This document shows, one piece after another, positions 48,229-57,827 of a stretch of DNA of 64,000 bases. The notes below the pieces were generated by a model. That model was not told where the DNA came from, did no database searches, and was given only the letters and a program-made list of their open reading frames with translations. The DNA is from Silene latifolia (lineage: Eukaryota; Streptophyta; Magnoliopsida; Caryophyllales; Caryophyllaceae): assembly GCF_048544455.1 (NCBI RefSeq), contig NC_133528.1:49218293-49282292 (forward strand). The letters are read 5' to 3'. The first letter of the stretch is position 1. Every line of letters starts with the position of its first letter. Position numbers and translations under genes: made by a program.

Positions 48229-48524
48229 CCCATCCCACCTTCATTCATTCATTCATTCATAAACACTACCCACAACATCAAAACCCTCATCCCCTCCATC
48301 TCATAAACAAAAACCCTCAACAAAATCCACCAAAATCAAATCAAACCATCCTTCAAACAACAAATCAATCACTCCATCTTCAACAACAATCAAAACCAAG
48401 CACAAAATCTTCACCCTTTGAGTCAATTTTTGTTCTCATAAAGGCAAAGCCTTTCACCTTCAAATTCGATTTGGGCATTCTACAAATTGAAGATTTTTGA
48501 CTCTTTACTTGGTTTGTTCATCAA

Positions 48525-48689
48525 ATGGCAAGAACAAAGGGAGCAACAAAGGCAACAAAGGCACCAAAAGCAAAGGCTCTCTCTCAAAGGCAAAAAGCTC
48601 TACAAGCAAAGAAAGTTTTGGCAATGGTGGTATCAACACCAAACTTGGAAGTGCAACAACAACAAATTTCTATGGATATTTCATTTTGA
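48525..48689 (+). pseudogene. Element C: ORF-1 start, truncated (54 codons)
   Basis: ATG at 48525 opens MARTKGATKATKAPKAKALS, basic and Gln-rich, then stops at TGA (48687-48689). Its place after the palindrome cluster and leader equals that of ORF-1 in elements A and B, whose first residues are also basic. None of the conserved ORF-1 blocks follow. The call rests on position and composition. Confidence 0.5.
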
Positions 48690-50580
48690 TCATTGTTGGT
48701 TTAGTCCTAGCAACATCAAAGGACTCACACCTCGGTTCCATTGAGGTGTTCTTTCTTTATTGTTCCCATTTTTGAAAATCCAAAATGACAATCTAGTTTC
48801 ATGCATAGCATAGTGTGTGCATGAACTATACCCATGCTTTGACATTAGCAATAGTGTCTTATTTGGTTTGGGGAAGTTAATGCATACACAACGGGAGGTA
48901 ATCTAAATTATCCTCTCCGTCATAACAAAAACCATGCATCATGTAGTATAGCTTAGTGTAGAATTGCATTTAGTATAGAAATCATGCATCATTTTTGCAT
49001 AATTTCCATCATTTTGGCCATTGAGGACAATGCCCATATTAGTGTGGGGATGGGAATTCTAACACTTAACTTTTATTCAAAAACCATAAAAATTGAAAAA
49101 TTGAAAAAATCATAAAAATTGAAAAAATTGAAAAACCAAAAACAAGTTCATTTCCTTTGTATATATTGTCTTGTATATATTGTGTTTGTTTATCCTTGTT
49201 CACTTTGATTGACTACGCCACATCCGAGACATGAGGATATTGAAGACCGCATGGTATGATCTTTCCAATCTCCTTTTTCCTCTTTATGTTAATGACTATG
49301 TGGCTTTATTTTGATTGATGCGGTAAAACAATGTGAACTTAGGACTTGCATTTAGTTTATTTGGCATACTAGTTGGTAGAATCATTTGCATTAGGATGTG
49401 TATATGCTAGTTGCATCATGGCATGTAGTTTGCATGTTAGAAAATTTTGCGAAACCGTCTATTTGGGAAGCTTGACAAGTGTATATAGGCCCTAGTAGAT
49501 GCTTTTTATTCTTAAGACTTTGCTTGTTAGAATGCTTGTAAAACACCCTAGGCTGTGTCATGCTAGTATCCTTTGACCCATGGTTTAAGGCCGAGTCAAG
49601 AGTACCTTGTGGTGTGATAACTCCTTGGCTACCATTTATTCCAAGGTGACCCTTGAAACCATGCATACTTCTATCATTCATCCATGTTCTACCACATTTT
49701 TGTCATCAAAGGGAATGGGCACAAAAAGAAATCAATTTGAGTTCAATGAAATGAAAAGTGAAAGAAAGTTTGCAAAAATGCATCAAATGAAAAGAGGAGC
49801 AAAAATAGAACTCCTAAGCTTCAAATACAAGGCACCCTCGTTACTAATTGGGGTGACTTTGAAAATGTTCAAAAAGAAATGCAAAAAGTTGTCAAGTATT
49901 GAAATGCCAAAAAAATCAAAAGAAATGGCAAGAAAGTGTTCTCAAATATCAAATGCCAAATGAAATTGGGGGGAAAAACAAAAACAAAAGCAAACTCCCA
50001 AAGTGAAACTCAAAAATCTATCGATCCCTTTATCCATCGTATCCATTTTTGTGCATGGTAGAGAGGGGACGACCCTTCTTCTTGTCTAGGCAAGAGGGGG
50101 AATTCCGCGATCCTCCAGTGTTTCTAACACCATAGGGAGTCTACTCTTGACAAAAGCATTTAACGATTGAGGACAAAGGTACCCTAGCTTGACACCTTTT
50201 GGAGGTGATTTATTGGTATCCTTCTAGGCTTAGTAGTTTGAACAAATTGCATCTATGAAGGATTGTGTACCCTTGAATTGCTTCCCTTGTATATAATTTC
50301 CGCCACTTAGATGAGGAAAGTGGCTATTCTTTTTGTAGATGCATCCATTATGTGATTTTTTGTGTGCTTTAATGTTTGGATGTGTCGCCATTTTGGCAAG
50401 ACCCACCTTGCCTTGCAAGAAGGCATCCTACCTCATGGTTGTCTTGTTGTGAGTTGAAGGGGCGGAGTGAGACCCGCTAATTGCCTCATATCGGCTATTA
50501 TTATTAGGTTAGGTTAGTTTTGGTCCTAGTCTTTGTCACCTCTTTACTCGGGACGAGCAAAGGTTCGGTTTGGGGATATT
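48690..50580 (+). other. Element C 3' region
   Basis: Non-coding. Features: ATTGAGGACAATG (49022) and AGTGTGGGGATGGGAATTC (49041-49059), repeats of AAAATTGAAAAA (49085-49135), and the final polypurine-like GGTTTGGGGATATT ending at 50580. I see no supported gene. Confidence 0.7.
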
Positions 50581-52343
50581 TGATGTGACCATAATTGGCG
50601 CATATTTAGCCCCCGAATTACCATTGTTTCCATGCTTTTTAGTGCCTATTTGGGTCATTTCTTATCTTTAGTTCTTTGTTTTGCATATTCTTTGAGATTT
50701 TGATCCCTTGGTAGGAAAGGAGTAAGAATCTTGCATTTTCGTGGCAAAACGAGGCTAAATTGATTGTATTCAATGACCAAGCATCAAGGAGAGACAAGAC
50801 TAGAAGGCCTTCGTACATATCATAGTAGAAGAGCAATGTTGAGAAAAGGATCCTTGAGTCCCCAAGGAAATCCCCAAGGAATTCATGAAGAAAAGGGAAG
50901 AAAAGAAGAAGAAATGACGCTGCCAGACAATCCGAACGGATTGTATACAATCCGCCCGTCCGTCCAGCCCAATCCGAGCGTCCCTCAAAGGAATCCGCTC
51001 GGATTCCCCATCGCCAATCCGAGCGTCTTGCCCAAGGATCCGCTCGGATTCCTCAGCCCAGATCCGCACGTCCCGACTCCCATCCGCACGGATTTTGAAG
51101 ACAAAGACGTTTTCATTCTTCAAAGCTACGATTAGAGAAGCCCTTCTCTAAGAAAATACCGGAGTCTCCTTGCTCAACTTAAAAAGTGTAATTACTAGTT
51201 TAGCCCTTAGTTAACCCTAATGCATCCTCCCTAATTTTCACTATAAATACCCCATTAGTCTAATTAGAGGAGCATGTTCTTATTATCAATAATAAGTGTA
51301 GTTAATATCAATCAAATCTCTCTTCAATATTGTAATCAAGTATTAATCAAGTTTTAATCCAAGTTTTAGTTCTTTAATCTCTCTCTTGTTCTTCCTTTAT
51401 TTTGGGTAATTGAAGATTATTTGGGTTATTATTGTGAGATTGACAACCTCTCAATCTAGGATTCAAGTACTTCTATTATTCTTGCTTTATTATTGGAATC
51501 ATTAGTAGGTATAATCTCTTAATCCCTTTTTTAATTATTGCTAATTACTTTCATTTATTCATCATGTTTCATTATGTTAGTATGATTGACAACCTTTCTA
51601 GCATGATCAATATGACAATGAGTGAGTAGTCTCTTAGCTAGGGTTTAATGGGTGATTAGGGGAAACCAACATGGGGAATGATTCATGCTTAAATCAATAT
51701 GCTTTCATATCTTATTTGCTTGCTTGTTTTGATCTTAATACATGCACATGTTATATTTGATGAAATGCTAAGCCTATGAATCCTTGCATTTACTATCATC
51801 TTCTATCCTTTCAACTTGACTTGTAAGACATAACCCAACTCGAGTCTTGTTAGACCATGCATGTGTTGAGTAGGAAAGATTAAGTCGACTTGTAGGTGTT
51901 GTACAATCTAATCGATTCGGCTCCGGGACCCAAACTTTCCTAGGATTGTAAGATATAACCCAACTCAATCCATCACAACAATAATTGCTTGCTTATAATT
52001 TGAGAACATGTTTGTATGATCATATCCCATGATTCCCCTATGAACCCATGACACCCTAGTGCCTTTAATCAATTGTTTACACCCCTTATTTTATTCATCT
52101 TGCTAGTTTATTTTCATTGCTATTTTAGTTTAGTAACCTTCTACATCAACCCAATTTGTGACACCCCCTAGACACTACTAGTTACAATAGAATTCTCATT
52201 TCAATACCCGTCCCTTGGGATCCGACCTTTACTTGCCTCTTTACTAATTGTAGAGTTGTTTGTGAAGTATAAATTGTGTTTTGTATCGACCATTGACCAA
52301 CGACCACATATGCTTAATTGTGAACACGAAATGGCCTCGATCA
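50581..52343 (+). repeat. 3' LTR of element C (1763 bp)
   Basis: Same ends as the 5' LTR. Differs from it at about ten scattered sites and in one block at 51093-51107 (5' copy 43292-43304), at the edge of the palindrome cluster. Confidence 0.95.
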
Positions 52344-54607
52344 CACTTCCTCATCAAGTGGCGGAGGCAACCAAGAGAGAACAAATTTAAGAGCATGTAA
52401 TCCTTCACAAATACTAGTTCAACAAATTACTAAGGCTAAGAGGATGGCACTAAATCACCTCCAAATGGTGTTAAACTAGACTACTTTCGTCCTCAATTTC
52501 CAAATGCTTTCGTCAAGAGCGATCGGATGGTGGTGGAATGATGATCCCTATGATACTAGTAGCATATGACATGACAAGTCTCGAATTCTCTACAAAAGTA
52601 AAGGTCATGGATCGTCCCAAGCTCGACAAAGTGGCTTGACAAAAAGGCTTTTTGGGAATGAAATGCTCAATTCTTTATAAACAAAGGGTAGATATGACTA
52701 GCATTCAAAATTGTCCTCATTTAACTTTCACATTTCAAAATTTTAAGATGGAGTTTGTCCCTTCCGGGCTAGTGTCCTTTGCTTTCGCCAATCGCTTATT
52801 AGGCAACCGGTTAACCTCTAGACAATAGCTTTTCGGGGTGATAGTCACTCTGTCTCTGGGCTGTCGAATTCACAACCGTGTGGGGGCCCAATTCAATGGA
52901 TCCCTCTCCAAAGCACATCGAAGTGGTACGCCTCCATCAAAACAATTAAATTTCTCATCATTCAACAATTCATAACTTTTGAGGTTTCTTTGGCATTAAA
53001 TTACTTCCACATGACAAAATTCTTTGAAATGAGCACTTCAAGCTTATTGATAGAAAATATTTTTGGGTTGCCTTACCACAAGGTCAATCAAGGTCACCTA
53101 GACAAGTTAACCAAGTCCACATCGCATCACGGGGTTGGATAGGTGACTCACATGCAAACCCTTGACTAGGCTTTGGGTCATGGGTCAAAAGACACTAGTA
53201 TGACACTATCTAGGGTGTTTTACAACCATTCTAGTAGGCAAAGTCTTAAGTTGAAAAAGTATTTGTAATGGCTTAGTTGCTCTTGTCAAAGTTCTCAATT
53301 AGGCACTTTTCAAAATGTTTTATCTAAATGCAACTACATGCAATGATGCAACTATTATAAACATCCTAATGCAAGTGATTCTACCAACTAATATGACATG
53401 TAAACTAAATGCAAGTCCTAAATTCACATTGTTGTACCGCATCAATCAAAATAAAGCCACATAGTCATTAACATAAAGAGGAAAAAGGAGATTGGAAAGA
53501 TCATACCATGCGGTATTCGATATCCTCATGTCTCGGATGTGGCGTAGTCAATCAATGTGAACAAGGATAGAACAAACACAATATATACAATAATATATAC
53601 ATGACTACACTACAAAGGAAATGAACTTGTTTTTGGATTTTTAAACTTTTCAAATTTTTATGGGTTTTGTTTTTATGAAATTAAAAGACATATTTTTGGG
53701 ATTTTTCAAAAAATTTCAATTTTTATCATTTTTGGAATATAAATTCCCATCCCCCACTTTATTTTGGACATTGTCCTCAATGTACATGTAGGAGTAGGAA
53801 TAAAAAGAAAATACATGTTTTTGGATTTTTGATTTTTTTGAAATAAAGTACAAATGCAATGATATGATATGAATGAATGCATGCTCTAACTAAATGCAAT
53901 TCTATATGGCATATATAACAAATGAATGCAATCTAAACTATACTATATGATGCATGTTTTCTATTAAGCTATGGTCACCTATGATCAAACCTTCCCAAAC
54001 CGATTTAAACACTATCTCTAGTGTAGAAAAGAATAGGATTGGTCATTAGTGACTATGCATGAATTCTAATCTATATGCAACTATCTACATGAATCATGTG
54101 AGATAAATATAATGCAAACTAATCTAATCATGTGAGGTAAATTACAATGCAAACTAATCTAATCATGTGAGGTAAATTACAATGCAAACTATACATGAGA
54201 AATAGGGAAAGAAGGGTCTTACAATCACGATCTCAATCAAAGCCTCTATCATTAAGGCTATCATCACTTTCTTCTTCTTCTTATTCCTCTCCTCCTCTTT
54301 GGTCATCTTCATCCAAGCCTTGGTTTGGGAACACAAGGTGCGGTTGCACCCAACAAGGCCTAGGACCATTGGGATCAATAAACCCTTGTTGTGCCATATG
54401 ATAATATTGAGGATAGAGGGCCAAATAGTTGTCTTCTTGCCCTCGGTGCATCCTAACATCCATGTTGCTTATCATACCCATCAATATATCCATGGCCGAT
54501 GGCGGGCTACTCGGGCGAGGGGGAGGAGGTGAAAAGGGTCGGTAGACATGGGGGTATGGAGGTATCTCCGCATATGAGGGCCGAACACCATGAAGGAATG
54601 GTGGAAA
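52344..54607 (-). other. Element B 3' region between ORF-1 and the element C insertion
   Basis: Minus-strand non-coding sequence. It holds GTGGGGGATGGGAATT (53741-53757) with the CATTGAGGACAATG word just before it, both also found in element C. A short acidic frame at 54195-54300 has no support. The insertion copy of CACTT is at 52344-52348. Confidence 0.6.
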
Positions 54608-55798
54608 TCAAAGGCTTGGACCTTGGGACGGTGGTGGTGCATGGGAAGGAGTAGAAGGTGCCTCCTCACGTCTCATAGGTGGTGGAACCCTAATCCTTTC
54701 AATGGGGAGGAGGTAGCTTGGCATGGGTGCAAGGTAACTCGACCTAGGTGTGATAGGAGGAAGGTCCCAACAAGGAAGGGTGAATGTAGTGCTTCCCTTG
54801 GTGTACCAATCAATACCTCCCAAATCATTATATTTGCACCATTTGTGATGCCTAAAGATGACCCTCTCATTAAGTAAAGTATCTCTTGGTAGAGGCTCAT
54901 ACCTCCCATCATCATTAAATCCCGGACATAAAGCATCGGCCATCCTAGTCACAAGACCACCCATCACAATTCCCTTTGATTTTGTCGCACCCCTTGATAG
55001 ATTCCGAAATCGGACAAGTAATTCAAGAGCGGGATTAAAGTTGTACTTTGGCAAACCTTGGACATTCAAATATGACTCAAGAAAAGTCATGTCAAGTTGA
55101 CTCACACATCCCGTGTCACTTCTACCATGAATAGTCCCCGCTATAAATTGATGCCACATCCTAATAACCGGGTGATGAATGCAAAAGGCATGACACCTCT
55201 TAAAACCCTCTAATTCCAACCCGGTGATTGCTCTCCACAAATGTGACTCCGTGAACCCCACGGGCTTTTCAAGGTCGATCTCGGGTATCGCAAGCCCAAC
55301 GATTTCACCAAAGGTACCCAAATGCATTTGATGGGTCTCATTACACAACCTAAATTCCAAAGACACCCCATATGTCTCTCCTTCAAATACTTTGAGACTA
55401 GACAAGAATTCCAAGGTGAGGCTAAGGTATGTTTCCTCATGCATATTAAATAAAGTCTCAAGACCCATTTCTCTAAATAAGGACTCGGTTCGTCCTTCAA
55501 TACCAAGTTTATCCAAAGTTTGACGACAAATGAAACGAGTGGGTTCGAACTCCTTACCAAGTAGTTTCAAAAATCGCCTCCTATGCTCATTTTTTATGAA
55601 TACTACCTCCGGGAAATCATCAAGTTGCTCAATCTCCGGCACTAACTCCTCTTCTTGCATTTGGTACTCCGGTGGAGCATTAGAATTGCTTCCTTTCCTT
55701 CTTTTTGATCCCTTAGAAGTAGTAGCCTTACTCTTGCCCCAAAAATTCATTTGTTGTAGTCTTGAAATCCACCAAGTATCACTACCCAAGAATGCCAC
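54608..55798 (-). CDS. Element B: ATHILA ORF-1 protein, intact (396 aa)
   Basis: A full-length frame without breaks. It begins MAFLGSDTWWISRLQQMNFW; the second Met at residue 17 is an equally good start. A basic stretch (KGSKRRKGSN) suggests nuclear or nucleic-acid contact. Conserved blocks: FPEVVFIKNEHRRRF, EPTRFICRQTLDKLG, EETYLSLTLEFLSSL, GTFGEIVGLAIPE, HPVIRMWHQFIAGTI and RMADALCPGF. These fit the ATHILA ORF-1 family, a plant retrotransposon protein of unknown role found in the 3' region where some elements carry env-like genes. I see no signal peptide or membrane segment. The C-terminus is Pro-rich. Its intactness beside a broken gag is notable. Confidence 0.85.
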   Translation of the reverse strand: MAFLGSDTWWISRLQQMNFWGKSKATTSKGSKRRKGSNSNAPPEYQMQEEELVPEIEQLDDFPEVVFIKNEHRRRFLKLLGKEFEPTRFICRQTLDKLGIEGRTESLFREMGLETLFNMHEETYLSLTLEFLSSLKVFEGETYGVSLEFRLCNETHQMHLGTFGEIVGLAIPEIDLEKPVGFTESHLWRAITGLELEGFKRCHAFCIHHPVIRMWHQFIAGTIHGRSDTGCVSQLDMTFLESYLNVQGLPKYNFNPALELLVRFRNLSRGATKSKGIVMGGLVTRMADALCPGFNDDGRYEPLPRDTLLNERVIFRHHKWCKYNDLGGIDWYTKGSTTFTLPCWDLPPITPRSSYLAPMPSYLLPIERIRVPPPMRREEAPSTPSHAPPPSQGPSL

Positions 55799-56137
55799 AA
55801 ATCTTCACAAATAAGAGCCAAACAACCTTGAAAATGCCTTACTAGAACACTAAAAGCAATGTAGTGAAGCTAGAAGGCAAAAATCAAACCCGAAAATCAA
55901 TTGTTGCTCACGGATTTTTGGAGCTCCAATTTTTGAAATGATGAAAATGGGTGATTTTGAGCAAATAGAAGGTTGGAAAGTTGGTTTTTATTGTGTACAA
56001 ATGGATTAGAATGATTTTTAGAGTAATTAGATGGTGATTTGGTTGGATTTTATGGTTATTTGGGTGAGTTTTGTGAGTTGAGGTTGAGTTTGAAGGTAGA
56101 AGATGAAGATGGTAGGTGAGCTTGAGTGTAGAGTGAA

Positions 56138-56145
56138 TTTTATAG
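56138..56145 (-). promoter_or_regulatory. TATA-like box upstream of ORF-1 in element B
   Basis: CTATAAAA on the minus strand just after the palindrome cluster and about 340 bases before the ORF-1 start. The downstream leader is CA-rich, as in a plant 5' UTR. A promoter role is inference. Confidence 0.4.
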
Positions 56146-56159
56146 CTGAAAATCAATGC

Positions 56160-56430
56160 ATTCACGAGTCAAAGGCTGAACACGGGTGGGGTAGTATTAT
56201 TCTGCCCGTGATTCTGTGAAATTTCAGCAATCAGAGAGTGGACCCGCTCAGGAAAGAACTGACCCGCCCGGGTTTGCTGAGAACCCGCTCCATACAATAT
56301 CAACCCGCTCGGGTTGACAGTAAAGAAGGGCGTTTTTCTTAAAATCCGCCCGGATTCTTGGGCAGGGAATTTTTCTTCTTTTCTTGGCCTTCAACCCGCC
56401 CGGATTTATCTCGGGATGGGCGTCTTTTTT
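56160..56430 (-). repeat. Element B internal GC-rich palindrome cluster
   Basis: AACCCGCTCGGGTT, GACCCGCCCGGGTT, AATCCGCCCGGATT and AACCCGCCCGGATT with half-units such as ACCCGCTC. The form is AAYCCG-NN-CGGRTT. It lies between the gag-like frame and ORF-1. The stretch 56431-56764 before it carries the conserved TTTGGTTTGATGGAGTCC word and no frame. Confidence 0.85.
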
Positions 56431-56764
56431 GAAATTTTGGCCCAACACCTTTCCCTTGATAACACATTTACTCATAAGCCCAAATTTTCCATTTTCTTCA
56501 TTTCTTGACATTTTTCATCTTCTCATTTTTATGAATTTCCTTCAAAAACTCAATTAAAAATATAAGATCCCTCCCTTTCATCTCTCATGCAATTAAATGA
56601 ATGCAAAACTACACTAAATGCATATATACAAATTAATGGTTTTTAAGGGACTCCATCAAACCAAAGATTATCAATTAACAATTTCATGGAAAATCATCAC
56701 TAGCACTCAAAGCACGTAGAAGTCGGTCAAATTCTTGGGAGTGGGACATGAATAGGCATGCATA

Positions 56765-57712
56765 TCAACATAAGATTATGCAATTGAAAAATGCCCAAGT
56801 AAAAGACCGAACAAGCATATCAAGAGCATCATGACAAAAATCATAAGAGAAATGATGGATGGAAGAAACATGAAATGGGTAGTTGGTTGACAATTCACTC
56901 AACTCTTCCTCCAAATAGTCAAAATCACCACATTCAATGCAAGTACTCTCATTATCATCCAAGGTGATTTTAAGGGTGTCTATTTGGGGTTCCCAAATGT
57001 CCTCATCATATTCCCCATCCCAACAAGGTCCATTATCAAAGGGGTTGTCATAGCAAGGCTCACCAGGCTCAACACAATTGTCTCCCTCAAATATGTCATC
57101 CTCAAAGGGTGAGTTTTCACTCAATCTCTCATCCATATCACTCTCACTTTGCCCATTAACATCAAATTCCATGGAGGTTGATTTCATTGAAATACAAGAA
57201 GAGTAGGATGACGGCATCCAAGCATTAGTTTCACAATCAAGAATGTACTCCTCCTCATCATCACTCTCCTCATCTAACACTCCATCTTCCCAAGGTGGGG
57301 TAATTTGGTGGGTATAGTAGGTTGATTCAAAGTTATAGGAAGGTTTCTCATCCTCACAAATCTCATTTTCATAGTTTTCCTCAATGAAGTTTTGAAATAT
57401 GGCTTTTATCGCTTACATACCTTCCTTGGCACTCTCAAATATATCATGTATAATTTGCTTAAGACAATGGATGGTCATGAATTCAACAAATTCCCAAAAT
57501 TCCTCACAACTCATCTCACATATCCTACCACCACTCAAGTGAAATGCCAAGTTGCGGGTTTCAAGGTTCATGCCGTTATAAACAACACAACATGCTTCAT
57601 AATTTGAAAGAGTAAAACCATGATGCCAAGCATGAGTCATATAATCTTCAAATCTAGCAAAGTACTTATCAAAAGACTAATTTTCATGTTGCCAAAAAGT
57701 GAATGTAGACAT
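56765..57712 (-). pseudogene. Element B: short gag-like frame, two stops
   Basis: From ATG at 57710-57712 one frame of 315 codons runs to 56765, broken by TAG at 57677 and TAA at 57413. The first part (FDKYFARFEDYMTHAWHHGF, VVYNGMNLETRNLA, SGGRICEMSCEEFWEFVEFM) matches the late Gag region of Athila elements (in element C: ERFKGICRSCPHHGL, FWNGLYEDSRNIL). The rest is acidic (EESDDEEEYILDCETN, DNGPCWDGEYDEDIWEP) and ends in a Cys- and Phe-rich tail. The gag N-terminus, zinc knuckle and protease are missing. It looks like a fusion made by internal deletion. Confidence 0.65.
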
Positions 57713-57806
57713 GTTGAGCATGTGAAATAAAACAAGTACAATAAAATTCAAGAAAGAGAAGCACAACTAAAACTAGACAAAAGAACAATTCAAATAAACA
57801 ACACCA

Positions 57807-57824
57807 TCCCCGGCAACGGCGCCA
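57807..57824 (-). other. Primer-binding site of element B (tRNA-Asp type)
   Basis: TGGCGCCGTTGCCGGGGA on the minus strand, three bases after the LTR. This is the known Athila primer site. Confidence 0.92.
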
Positions 57825-57827
57825 TTT

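Larger units (their letters stand above)
42782..52343 (+). mobile_element. Element C: young Athila-type element, gag-protease only
   Basis: LTRs at 42782-44542 and 50581-52343, target duplication CACTT on both sides, primer site, one intact gag-protease frame, then 3.1 kb of non-coding sequence and a polypurine tract. Total 9562 bp. There is no reverse transcriptase, RNase H or integrase. The LTRs differ at about ten single sites plus one short block, so insertion is recent relative to B. It is a complete non-autonomous unit, like gag-only elements described in plants as TR-GAG. Confidence 0.95.

Noticed and set aside
47703..48248. Minus-strand frame of 181 codons in element C
   Set aside because: It follows the GC-rich repeat units (repeated IRADS, IRSDS words) and is antisense to the element; low-complexity artefact.
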